Source: Comamonas sp. lk
GTDB lineage: Bacteria > Pseudomonadota > Gammaproteobacteria > Burkholderiales > Burkholderiaceae_C
Reading direction: 5' to 3'
Assembly: GCA_945865675.1 (NCBI GenBank)
Contig: CAMBFO010000002.1
Location: 1-64,000, forward strand
DNA length: 64,000 nucleotides
In this document: in pieces, positions 8,435 through 15,733 of the stretch
Position numbering within the stretch: the first letter of the stretch is position 1
How the letters are laid out: each line of letters opens with the position of its first letter
Notes under the pieces: model-generated
What the model was told of the DNA's origin: nothing
What the model saw: the letters and a program-made list of their open reading frames with translations, nothing else
The model's database searches: none
Translations under genes and position numbers: made by a program

Positions 8435-10064
8435 GGGCGTTTACATGCGTTGAACTGGCTATTGGCAAGGAAATTCGGAACTTCATGCTGGAATTGGGTA
8501 TCGCCACAATCTCGCCTTGGTGGGCTTCAATGACATCGCGGGCAAGGTGCAGTCCCACCCCCATGCCACCGGATGTCCGAGAATATCCAAAGTCAAAAAT
8601 TTCTTCCACCCGATCTTCGTCGATGAAGGTGCCACTGTCCCAAAAGTCTACATTGCAAGAGGTAGCATCAACCTTTAGCTCAACCCTAAGCCATCTGGCC
8701 GCACCGCGTGCTGCAGCCGAGGTGCCATTGGTCACCAGGTTGCGCAGCGCCAGGCTGAGTTGGGTCATATCGCCCCGGAATTGAATTGCATCTGCCCGCT
8801 CTATTTCGTAGATTTGTACGCCTAGGCTGCTCGCGCGTAGCGTTTCACTTTCTAAGGTTTTGCGAACCAGATCAACGAGATCGAATTCGCTCACGGATAA
8901 GCTGCCTTGCTGATAGAAATCTTTCACCCGGTGGACAATTTTGCGCACCCGAGCGGACTCTGTCACGATCGAGTTGACGGCGCGGCTGAGTTCGGGGTGG
9001 TGCCAGTCGGGTGTGTTGTGGATGATCTGATGGGCTGCCATCGCGTAGGTGCTAATGGAGGTCAGAGGTTGGCTGATTTCATGGGTCACCACCCCGGCAA
9101 TGCGGCCCAGTGTGGATGCCCGCTGGCGGCTGCGCAAGCGCCGCTCTGTCAGAACTTTCTCGTCAATGGTAACGCCGATGGTCAAGGCAACCAGGGAGAT
9201 CACCGTCATGAGTGCCTGTACTTCCAACACCACGCTGTTGGACGAATTGCGGGCCATATAAGCGCTCACCAAAAGCAATTGCGCAGGAAAGGACGCAAGG
9301 ATCACGCCGGACATTCCGTGCCGCACGGCAATCCAGGCCAGCGGCAGCAAAATGAAGTAGCTATAGCGCAGCGGTGTGGTGGTCGCAAAGGACGCCAAAG
9401 CGCCAATCACCATCACAATAACCAGCACAGGCCCGATGAAATTGGCCTGCTGTATCAAGCGCAGGCAGGCGCTGCGGCGCGCAGGGCTGGTAAGGGCAGA
9501 GAGCAAGGGCATGAGTACCAACAACCCAACCAAATCACCCACCGTTAGTTTGATAAACACGTCAACCCATGCGCCTATAGTGACCGCATCGAAGTAATGC
9601 AAGGTCGTTACGGTTAAGCAAGCGTTGAGCAGCACACAGGCAATCAGTGCCGTGAGTCCCACGATCAAGGTTTTGAAGTTGTTAAAGCTATGGAAACCGA
9701 CCGCATAACGCGTGATGGCTGCGCGGGCTCCCAGGTAGCAGGCAACGTTGATCAGCGTCAGGGCGATCGATTGCGCCCCCAATGGGTCGTTGCCCCGAAT
9801 CAGCCAGTCAGAGAGCGACAAGCCTGCTGCGTATGAAAAAACAAAACTGGTGCGTTGGCCAAAGGCAAAAATTGCCAATGCCGGCAGGGGGTTCCAGGCG
9901 GTGACGTTCAGGTTGGCCGTGGGTTGAATAAAGCTAACCCAATCCAAGGCAACCACGCCCAGTACCACCAGTACGTGCCAAAACAGGAGACTGTCAACAA
10001 TCGTGGAAGGTGATGGGCTACGCGGTAGCTGATGGGACAGTAATGGGACCAAAGCGGTTCGCAA
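8421..10064 (-). CDS. MASE1-domain sensor histidine kinase
   Basis: The 547-residue product has about eight to ten membrane segments in residues 25-305 resembling a MASE1 sensor domain (FAFGQRTSFVFSYAAGLSLS, then DWLIRGNDPLGAQ). A dimerisation/phosphoacceptor block with His328 (VVTHEISQPLTSI) follows, then an HATPase domain with LALRNLVTNGTSAAARGA and GMGVGLHLARDVIEAH. Unlike most FixL-type sensors there is no PAS domain. The signal is unknown. The start used is a TTG at 10064, since no in-frame ATG precedes the first helix, so the exact N-terminus is uncertain. A perfect palindrome lies 73 bases upstream. Confidence 0.87.
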   Translation of the reverse strand: MRTALVPLLSHQLPRSPSPSTIVDSLLFWHVLVVLGVVALDWVSFIQPTANLNVTAWNPLPALAIFAFGQRTSFVFSYAAGLSLSDWLIRGNDPLGAQSIALTLINVACYLGARAAITRYAVGFHSFNNFKTLIVGLTALIACVLLNACLTVTTLHYFDAVTIGAWVDVFIKLTVGDLVGLLVLMPLLSALTSPARRSACLRLIQQANFIGPVLVIVMVIGALASFATTTPLRYSYFILLPLAWIAVRHGMSGVILASFPAQLLLVSAYMARNSSNSVVLEVQALMTVISLVALTIGVTIDEKVLTERRLRSRQRASTLGRIAGVVTHEISQPLTSISTYAMAAHQIIHNTPDWHHPELSRAVNSIVTESARVRKIVHRVKDFYQQGSLSVSEFDLVDLVRKTLESETLRASSLGVQIYEIERADAIQFRGDMTQLSLALRNLVTNGTSAAARGAARWLRVELKVDATSCNVDFWDSGTFIDEDRVEEIFDFGYSRTSGGMGVGLHLARDVIEAHQGEIVAIPNSSMKFRISLPIASSTHVNALEKY

Positions 10065-10136
10065 TCAGAGACAGGCCGGTAAAAGAGCTGCAAGATTGGT
10101 GATCTTAACGGGCCAAAGGTTCTCTAGCATGGTGGC

Positions 10137-10152
10137 TAGCCCGTACGGGCTA
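10137..10152. promoter_or_regulatory. perfect 16-bp palindrome, candidate operator
   Basis: TAGCCCGTACGGGCTA is its own reverse complement. It lies 73 bases before the sensor-kinase start in a 216-base gap between divergent-tail genes. Its core CCCGTACG recurs at 7215-7222 before the orphan gene at the other end of the two-component locus. This fits a site for the FixJ-type regulator, but no binding evidence exists. Confidence 0.45.
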
Positions 10153-10159
10153 AGCCCTG

Positions 10160-10180
10160 AGGGCACTCCGCAGGTGCCCT
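10160..10180. repeat. 7-bp inverted repeat hairpin, possible weak terminator
   Basis: AGGGCAC and GTGCCCT are separated by seven bases and followed by TCTGT. It lies between the 3' end of the anti-sigma gene and the kinase promoter region. With no real T-run on either side it is a poor terminator; it may extend the operator region. Confidence 0.35.
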
Positions 10181-10280
10181 TCTGTAGCTCGGATTGAGAC
10201 GGGGCGGGAACTGAAAGTGGTGTGCAAGTGGCTGCGATTTGCCGGGGAAGGCCCCTAGGCCTTTTTAGACAGCCGAGCCA

Positions 10281-10916
10281 TTACCAGCGTAGAAATCGGG
10301 CGCCCAAACCCGCGCCCAAAATTGCGGTCAAGCCCATGCCGACAGAGTACCAAAGGGCGAAGAAGGCAAAACTGTTCTCGGTGCAGTGCAGTGAGTACAG
10401 CATCGCAGCCAGGGCGCCTGCTGCTAAACCGGAGATGGCGCCGGTGAGGGCGGGCCGGGTTGGCGCCATGTCGCGCAGCGTCCATAGCAAAGCGGCCAAT
10501 ACGGGTAGAGCGACGAAAGCGATGCTCAAGGCACACACGTGCCAACTCGTTCCCAAGGCCAAGGCGCTGCGCTGCGCCGCCGGAGCTTGCAAGAGTTGGT
10601 TCATACCTTGCACGCCCATGGATAACATTGCCAAGCCAATAGCCCAAGCTGCCTTACCCATCGGCCGACCTGGGTGCGCGAGGCTATACACCAAGGCTGC
10701 GCTGAAAACGGCTAGCGCAAACAGCCACACCATCTTCAAGCTAAAGACCGAGGTGCTTGCGAATTCACTCAGCTTGGGATTCAAACCCATGGAAAACACC
10801 ATCACGCCACACACGGCCAGGGCCAGCGCCAAACGGCCACCGACTTGCCGGGAAGCAGGGCGCCGCGCCGGGCCGGCATCCTGCGCTAAAAAAGCAATCA
10901 ATTCATCGGTGTTCAT
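10281..10916 (-). CDS. nrsF: NrsF-family (DUF1109) membrane anti-sigma factor
   Basis: The 211-residue product starts with a short cytoplasmic part (MNTDELIAFLAQDAGPARRP) and then has six hydrophobic segments to the end, the pattern of DUF1109/NrsF proteins. These hold an ECF sigma factor at the inner membrane until a metal or oxidative signal releases it. The start at 10916 is chosen because its ATG overlaps the sigma-gene stop as ATGA; an upstream in-frame start would lie inside the sigma gene. Family work in Caulobacter shows periplasm-facing cysteines matter; this protein has C61 or nearby and C140-region cysteines, but their positions were not aligned. Confidence 0.9.
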   Translation of the reverse strand: MNTDELIAFLAQDAGPARRPASRQVGGRLALALAVCGVMVFSMGLNPKLSEFASTSVFSLKMVWLFALAVFSAALVYSLAHPGRPMGKAAWAIGLAMLSMGVQGMNQLLQAPAAQRSALALGTSWHVCALSIAFVALPVLAALLWTLRDMAPTRPALTGAISGLAAGALAAMLYSLHCTENSFAFFALWYSVGMGLTAILGAGLGARFLRW

Positions 10917-11473
10917 GGTGTCTCTCTCCATTGGGTGGCCAAGGCCTTTAAGCCGCGGTGCACATTCACTTTCACGGCCGCTTCGCTTTGTCCGGTCAAG
11001 GTCGCGGTCTCGGTGATCGACAGGCCTTGCAACTTGGTGTGTTCAATCGCCAGGCGCTGTTTGTCGGGCAACAGCGTCAGCATATGGCTCAGGTCCCGAC
11101 GCGAGTCTGCAACTTCGGTCTCGCTGCTGGCGGCCAAGACTTCCGACCAGTCGTCTAAGTCATCATGCAAAGCCTCACGCCGACCATGCGCGCGCAAATG
11201 GTCAATCCATTTGTAGCGTGCGATCGCGTACATCCACGCCGTAAAGGCTTGCTCGGCTTGGTAGGTGTGGCGCTTTTGATGAATGGCCAACAGGGTTTCT
11301 TGCACGAGGTCCTCGACATCACTGGCTTGCGACTGCATACGCCGATTCAGATAGCGCCGCAGGTAGCCACTGATCACCGTCAAAGCGCGCGCATAGCAGG
11401 CGGCGTCACCCTCTTGGGCTTGCAGCCATAGCGCATGCAATTGGAGTTCAATGGTTTGCAGGCTTTCGCTCAT
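10913..11473 (-). CDS. ECF RNA polymerase sigma factor, SigF-like
   Basis: The 186-residue product has region 2 (DVEDLVQETLLAIHQKRHTY, FTAWMYAIARYKWIDHLRAH) and region 4 (LPDKQRLAIEHTKLQGLSIT, then EAAVKVNVHRGLKAL). It pairs with the overlapping NrsF-type gene, as Caulobacter SigF does. The ATG at 11473 is preferred to a TTG one codon upstream. Neither has a Shine-Dalgarno sequence. The predicted -10 element ends only 8 bases before the ATG, so the transcript may be leaderless. The gene is divergent from the HvfA-type precursor, and both are preceded by the same promoter motif, implying autoregulation. Confidence 0.92.
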   Translation of the reverse strand: MSESLQTIELQLHALWLQAQEGDAACYARALTVISGYLRRYLNRRMQSQASDVEDLVQETLLAIHQKRHTYQAEQAFTAWMYAIARYKWIDHLRAHGRREALHDDLDDWSEVLAASSETEVADSRRDLSHMLTLLPDKQRLAIEHTKLQGLSITETATLTGQSEAAVKVNVHRGLKALATQWRETP

Positions 11474-11481
11474 CAAGTCAG

Positions 11482-11507
11482 TTCGCTGGTGGGTTTGAAA
11501 AAGTTAC
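11482..11507 (-). promoter_or_regulatory. ECF promoter before the sigma gene (GTAAC-N17-CGAA)
   Basis: On the minus strand GTAAC (11507-11503) is followed after 17 bases by CGAA (11485-11482). Caulobacter SigF promoters are described with GTAACC, 16 bp and CGAA, which is the same geometry. Two more copies occur at 11541 and 15218. Confidence 0.72.
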
Positions 11508-11540
11508 AGATATAAAAAGAAAAAATAATTTCAATTTTCC

Positions 11541-11566
11541 GTAACTTTTCGATGTCGTGCAGCGGA
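11541..11566 (+). promoter_or_regulatory. ECF promoter before the hvfA-like gene (GTAAC-N17-CGGA)
   Basis: GTAAC at 11541-11545 and CGGA at 11563-11566 are separated by 17 bases. The -10 differs from the other two copies at one base. Transcription would start near 11573, leaving a leader of about 80 bases before the precursor gene. Confidence 0.72.
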
Positions 11567-11652
11567 TTACACCATGACAGCGCTTGACAAGTGCCAAGAC
11601 GGCATCAGTCAAAGCGGTCATTTTCAACCTTCATTTCTTCAGGAGATTTTTC

Positions 11653-11982
11653 ATGAAAAAGCAACAACTTCTCGCCATCGCTCTGGGCTCTGCATTTGCC
11701 GTCGTAGGTATTTTGCCCGCTCATGCCGCAGGCAACCCTTTCGCAGCCAAAACCTTGGATGCCGGCTACCAAATCGCCCAAGCCGACATGAAAGCTGACA
11801 TGAAGGGCGAGACCAAAGTCAAAGACGCTAGCTGTGGAGCAGATAAAGAAATGACCAAATCCATGGATAAAAAGAAAGACGGAAGCTGTGGCGCTGGCAC
11901 AAAAGCCGATATGAAGATGGACAGCAAAGCCAAAGACGGTAAGTGCGGCGAAGCCAAGTGCGGTGCCGATAAAAAGAAATAA
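11653..11982 (+). CDS. hvfA: HvfA-type Cys-Gly RiPP precursor peptide (MNIO substrate)
   Basis: The 109-residue product has a Sec signal peptide (MKKQQLLAIALGSAFAVVGI, cleavage near AHA-AG), then the HvfA hallmark NPFAAKTLDAGYQIAQAD. A Lys/Asp/Met-rich low-complexity tail follows with four cysteines, each before Gly: C61, C79, C98 and C103. In Haemophilus HvfA the modified unit is EGKCG; here the units are DASCG, DGSCG, DGKCG and EAKCG. The MNIO enzyme and DUF2063 partner encoded next are expected to oxidise these Cys residues to oxazolone/thioamide groups, giving a secreted copper-binding peptide. AGGAG lies 7 bases before the ATG; a longer in-frame start at 11584 would precede this site and spoil the signal peptide. 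Confidence 0.88.
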   Translation: MKKQQLLAIALGSAFAVVGILPAHAAGNPFAAKTLDAGYQIAQADMKADMKGETKVKDASCGADKEMTKSMDKKKDGSCGAGTKADMKMDSKAKDGKCGEAKCGADKKK

Positions 11983-12025
11983 GCCCTGCCCCTGACACAT
12001 TGATTTTTAAATCTGAGTCTTTCGC

Positions 12026-12931
12026 ATGGCCACGATCGCACTTCACGCTGCAGGCTTGGGTTTTCGCCGCGAGCTGATCCCGACGCTGCAGCAAGAGGTG
12101 CCCTCAGCCGTCCAGTTTTTCGAGCTCGCCCCCGAAAACTGGGCGGGTATGGGGGGCCGCGCTGGCCGCGCTTTGCGGGCCTTTACCGAGCGCTTCCCTT
12201 TTGTCTGCCACGGCTTGACTTTGTCCCTGGGTGGCCCAGGGCCGTTGGACGAATTGTTATTGCGCCGCACCCGTGACTTCATGCGCGAACACGGCATGAA
12301 GCTGTTCACCGAACACCTGTCTTGGTGCGCCGACGACAGCCACTTGTACGAGTTACTCCCCATTCCCATGACCGAGGAGGCGGTGCGCTATACGGCCGAG
12401 CGCATTGCACGGGCGCAAGACATTTTGGGCATGCGCATCGGCGTGGAAAACGCTTCCACCTACATCGCACCACCCGGCGCCGAAATGACCGAACCCGAAT
12501 TTGTGCGTGCCGTGATCGAGCAGGCCGATTGCCTGCTGCACTTGGATGTGAACAATATCTATGTCAACAGCCAGAACTTTGGCTTTGACCAACATGCGTA
12601 CTTAGAGCAACTGCCACTGGAACGCACCTGCTATGTGCATGTGGCCGGTCACTATGTGGAAGCCGACGGGTTGTTGATCGACACCCACGGCAGCGAGGTG
12701 ATCGACCCGGTGTGGCAACTGCTGCAAGCCGCTTACCAGCGTATCGGCCACTCGGTTCCCACCTGCTTGGAGCGCGACTTCAACATCCCCGACTTGCCTA
12801 CCTTGGCGCAAGAGGTGGCCCACATTGCACGCTTGCAAAAAGCCGCCTGGCCTCGTGTTTCAGAGCAGCCTCTTTTGCCCGAAGTGCACCAAGCTTTGTT
12901 TCATGTAGCCTCACCTTGGCAGGTGGCCTGA
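12026..12931 (+). CDS. hvfB: MNIO-family (DUF692) multinuclear iron oxidase
   Basis: The 301-residue TIM-barrel product shows the family's metal-binding motifs in order: E37-N38 (ELAPENW), H62 (CHGLTLSLGG), E96-H97 (TEHLSWC), E141-N142 (GVENAS), H172/D174/N176 (HLDVNNIYVNS), H205 and H209 (HVAGH), D219/H221 (DTHG) and E249/D251 (CLERDFN). MNIO enzymes use two or three iron ions and O2 to remodel Cys in peptides. Here the substrate should be the Cys-Gly precursor 43 bases upstream. No strong ribosome-binding site is seen, so expression may depend on the precursor transcript. The stop overlaps the next ATG by one base (TGATG). Confidence 0.94.
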   Translation: MATIALHAAGLGFRRELIPTLQQEVPSAVQFFELAPENWAGMGGRAGRALRAFTERFPFVCHGLTLSLGGPGPLDELLLRRTRDFMREHGMKLFTEHLSWCADDSHLYELLPIPMTEEAVRYTAERIARAQDILGMRIGVENASTYIAPPGAEMTEPEFVRAVIEQADCLLHLDVNNIYVNSQNFGFDQHAYLEQLPLERTCYVHVAGHYVEADGLLIDTHGSEVIDPVWQLLQAAYQRIGHSVPTCLERDFNIPDLPTLAQEVAHIARLQKAAWPRVSEQPLLPEVHQALFHVASPWQVA

Positions 12932-13665
12932 TGCTGGCCTTTCAACACTTTCAGCACGCGCTGGCGCAGCATCTGCGCGACCCACACCATACCCGACGTC
13001 CTGCAGGGGTGCCACAACGCCGCACGGCGGTTTACAACGAGCTGGTGTTCACCAATAGCTGCGGTTTTGTGGACAGCTGTTTTCCGGTCTGCCGCCAGTT
13101 GCTGGGCGAGGCCCGCTGGCGCAGGCTGTGCCGCACCTTTGTCCGCGACTGGCCACTGCACACGCCCTGGTTTCGCGAGATCCCGCGTGAGTTTGTGCGC
13201 TACCTGAGCGAACACACTATTGCACAAGCCCTGCCGCGCTGGTTGGCCGAGCTGGCCCATTACGAATGGGCCGAGCTGGCGGTGGACGTGATGGAGGCCG
13301 CGGTCCCTGCACACGACCCTCAAGGCGACATGATGCAAGCGCGCGTGCTGCTCAACCCCGCTCGCGTGGATGTGGCCAGTCAATGGCCGGTGCACCGCAT
13401 CGGGCCGACCTTGCGCCCGCGAAAAACAGAATCTACTTTTCTGGTGGTGTTTCGCGATGCTCAGCTCATAGTGAAATTTACCGAAATCAACGCGGTGACG
13501 GCGCATGTACTGGCGCTCTTGGACAGCGGCCTGAGCGGCCAGCAGGCCTTTACGCAACTGGCGCGTGAAATGGCGCATCCCGACCCAGTGGCCTTACAAG
13601 GCTTTGGCCGAGAACTTCTCACCGGCTTGCGTGAGCAAGGCTTAATTTTGGGTACTCTGACATGA
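12931..13665 (+). CDS. hvfC: DUF2063 partner protein of the MNIO enzyme
   Basis: The 244-residue product begins [20 protein letters not shown] and has the DUF2063 N-terminal helical domain ([20 protein letters not shown], then [16 protein letters not shown]). A C-terminal beta-rich part similar to the PqqD-like/RRE-type folds follows ([16 protein letters not shown]). In HvfBC and other MNIO pairs this partner binds the precursor leader and is required for modification. The start at 12931 is fixed by the one-base overlap with the hvfB stop; an upstream start would lie deep in hvfB. The stop overlaps the next gene as ATGA. Confidence 0.9.
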   Translation: MLAFQHFQHALAQHLRDPHHTRRPAGVPQRRTAVYNELVFTNSCGFVDSCFPVCRQLLGEARWRRLCRTFVRDWPLHTPWFREIPREFVRYLSEHTIAQALPRWLAELAHYEWAELAVDVMEAAVPAHDPQGDMMQARVLLNPARVDVASQWPVHRIGPTLRPRKTESTFLVVFRDAQLIVKFTEINAVTAHVLALLDSGLSGQQAFTQLAREMAHPDPVALQGFGRELLTGLREQGLILGTLT

Positions 13666-14168
13666 ATTCTGTACGGATCTTTATCCGCCTAGGCCTGAAC
13701 GCACTGGACACCGCAGGCCTGTGGCTTGGCATGCTCAGCCTGCGCCTGCTGTTGGCTTGGGAGTTTGGCGAGGCTGGTTTTGAAAAACTGCAGGGGATTA
13801 ACTGGTTTGCCGACATTCAAGATCAATTTCCCTGGCCCTTCAAGCTGATTTCCGCCGATCTGAACTGGGCCACGGCCACGGGTTTTGAAATCGTGGGCGC
13901 CATCGCCTTGGTCATCGGTCTGGGTACACGCTTCTTTTCTGCTTCGCTGATCGTACTCACTGTCGTCGCGATATTCAGTGTGCATTGGCCCGAATCGTGG
14001 TCTACCTGGGCTGAATTGTTTCAAGGCTATGCATTGACCGATAAAGGCCACGGCAACTTCAAACTACCCGTGATCTATATCGCCATGCTGCTGCCGCTGG
14101 TGTTCATAGGGCCAGGGCGCTTGTCGCTGGACGCGGCGTTGCGAGAGCGCCTGCGAGTGAAAACTTGA
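13662..14168 (+). CDS. DoxX-family membrane protein of the RiPP cluster
   Basis: The 168-residue product has four hydrophobic helices and the DoxX pattern: [18 protein letters not shown], a short loop, [18 protein letters not shown] and a third and fourth helix. A longer periplasmic or cytoplasmic loop ([20 protein letters not shown]) follows helix three. DoxX proteins accompany DUF692/DUF2063 pairs in many bufferin and Hvf loci, where they may move electrons or keep the modified peptide in the right redox state; this is not settled. The ATGA overlap with hvfC ties it to the operon. A GAAAGTG/CACTTTC hairpin at about 14167-14186, with no T-run, follows it. Confidence 0.88.
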   Translation: MNSVRIFIRLGLNALDTAGLWLGMLSLRLLLAWEFGEAGFEKLQGINWFADIQDQFPWPFKLISADLNWATATGFEIVGAIALVIGLGTRFFSASLIVLTVVAIFSVHWPESWSTWAELFQGYALTDKGHGNFKLPVIYIAMLLPLVFIGPGRLSLDAALRERLRVKT

Positions 14169-14260
14169 AAGTGCAAGCCCACTTTCGGTGAAGCGGGAGG
14201 GCCGAAAGCCCCAAAGAGTAGCAAGGCCTCTCATTGCCTTGATGTCAAAAGGAGATCAAT

Positions 14261-15127
14261 ATGAAATTCAATCAATGGGCTTTATCTATCGGTGTGGCGG
14301 CTGCGCTGACAGCCTGTGGCGGGAGCAGTAGCGGGCCATCGCTCAATGTGCAGTTAACCGGGTTGGAAAATCTCGGTGCAGCCTCCGTTTACGAAGGTTG
14401 GCTGATTGTGAATGGGGCACCTAAAAGTGCGGGACGATTCACAGTCAATGACCAAGGCGTGATGAGCCACAACAGTTTTTCGCTAGAGAGTGCGGATATC
14501 GCATCGGCGACGGCCTATGTTCTGACCATCGAGCCGCAAAATGACACCGATCCCGCACCCACCAAGACGCATTTGCTGGCAGGCGATTTTGACGCGGCTC
14601 GCACGCTAGCGACTTTGAGTGTGGGGCATAGCGCAGCTTTGGGTAGTGATTTCACCAATGCCGCCGCCAAATTCTTTTTGGCCACACCCACCAATCCAGG
14701 CACTGATGACCAGGGCATCTGGTGGATCGATCCCAGCTCGGGAAGCATGCAGGCGGGCTTGAGCTTGCCCACCTTGCCTGCGGGTTGGGTGTATGAGGGC
14801 TGGGTGGTGGTGGACGGCAAACCCACCACTACAGGCAGGTTTACCAGTGTGACGGGGGCAGACAGTGATGGTGCAGGACCCACCAAAGGCGCAGGTGCTG
14901 CGCCGCCATTTCCCGGGCAAGACTTCATTAACCCTGCCAAGAAGCTTCCCGGCGGGATGGCTGTGATATCTATTGAGCCAGAGCCGGACAACAGCGCCGC
15001 GCCATTTTTGTTGAAACCCTTGCTGACCAATCCGATCAGCAATGCCACAGGTACGAGCAATTTGCAGACCATGGTCAATCAGGCCAGCAAGGTCAATCCC
15101 AAAGGAACTGTGACCATCGTTCGATGA
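14261..15127 (+). CDS. lipoprotein with two RskA-like YEGW repeats
   Basis: The 288-residue product has a lipobox (ALTACGG) with the lipidated Cys near residue 19. Two repeats share YEGW and GRF marks: YEGWLIVNGAPKSAGRF and, about 140 residues later, YEGWVVVDGKPTTTGRF. These look like the extracytoplasmic beta domain of anti-sigma-K (RskA) proteins, but no sigma-binding domain or membrane anchor helix is present. It stands between the DoxX gene and a thioredoxin gene and has an AAGGAG ribosome-binding site 7 bases before the ATG. A role as periplasmic sensor, or simply a beta-sandwich lipoprotein, is possible. No GTAAC-type promoter was seen directly before it. Confidence 0.72.
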   Translation: MKFNQWALSIGVAAALTACGGSSSGPSLNVQLTGLENLGAASVYEGWLIVNGAPKSAGRFTVNDQGVMSHNSFSLESADIASATAYVLTIEPQNDTDPAPTKTHLLAGDFDAARTLATLSVGHSAALGSDFTNAAAKFFLATPTNPGTDDQGIWWIDPSSGSMQAGLSLPTLPAGWVYEGWVVVDGKPTTTGRFTSVTGADSDGAGPTKGAGAAPPFPGQDFINPAKKLPGGMAVISIEPEPDNSAAPFLLKPLLTNPISNATGTSNLQTMVNQASKVNPKGTVTIVR

Positions 15128-15217
15128 TTACAGGGCCGATGTAATCCATGCTTTCAGGAGGTGATTTTCGGATCACCGCCTGCTTTTCGCAGTCAGCACC
15201 TCCAGGCGGCCGTCTTT

Positions 15218-15243
15218 GTAACTTATGACGGCGTCCAAACGAA
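15218..15243 (+). promoter_or_regulatory. third ECF promoter, before the thioredoxin gene (GTAAC-N17-CGAA)
   Basis: GTAAC at 15218-15222 and CGAA at 15240-15243 are 17 bases apart, identical in spacing to the two copies in the sigma/precursor gap and identical in -10 to the one before the sigma gene. It starts about 75 bases before the thioredoxin ATG. The 15128-15217 stretch before it contains a GGTGAT/ATCACC hairpin. Confidence 0.72.
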
Positions 15244-15325
15244 TTCAACAAAGCCGGACCTTGTGGGCATGCGCGCCCTTGAGCCAAAGCCCTCTTGACA
15301 TTCATTACTTAATAGGAAAACGACC

Positions 15326-15706
15326 ATGAACAGAACACTGACCTTGCTGGCCCTGTCTTTGACCGCCTGGCTGGCTCCGGCCCATGCGCTGGAGATAATG
15401 CCTTACACCGCCCAAGCGCTGATGGGCAAGCAACAAGCGGGTGAAGTGGTGGGTTTACATTTCCATGCGGCATGGTGCCCGACTTGCCGCGTACAGGAAA
15501 AAGTGTTTAACAGTTTCAAAGGGGACGCAGCGGTGCCAGGCACCCTGCTGGTGGTGGACTACGACCAAGAGCGCGAACTCAAGCGTGAACTGGGTGTGCG
15601 CTCGCAATCGACCCTGATTGTCTACAAAGGCAAAGAGCAAAAACACCGCTCCGGCGGTGTGACCGATGCGCAGGCTTTGCGCGGCGCATGGGTGTCTGCT
15701 CAGTAA
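15326..15706 (+). CDS. periplasmic thioredoxin-fold protein (WCPTC)
   Basis: The 126-residue product has a signal peptide (MNRTLTLLALSLTAWLAPAH, then ALEIM) and a thioredoxin fold with active site C51-P-T-C54 (AAWCPTCRVQEKVF). At the position of the cis-proline before the conserved Thr it has Ser95 (RSQSTLIVYKG). Loss of cis-Pro often lets thioredoxins bind metal or changes specificity. It would act in the periplasm and take electrons from the CcdA-like protein encoded 27 bases downstream. The SigF-type promoter upstream places it in the RiPP regulon, where it could keep the Cys precursor reduced before modification; that role is inference. Confidence 0.87.
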   Translation: MNRTLTLLALSLTAWLAPAHALEIMPYTAQALMGKQQAGEVVGLHFHAAWCPTCRVQEKVFNSFKGDAAVPGTLLVVDYDQERELKRELGVRSQSTLIVYKGKEQKHRSGGVTDAQALRGAWVSAQ

Positions 15707-15733
15707 TCCGATACACAGCAAAAGGGACACCTC

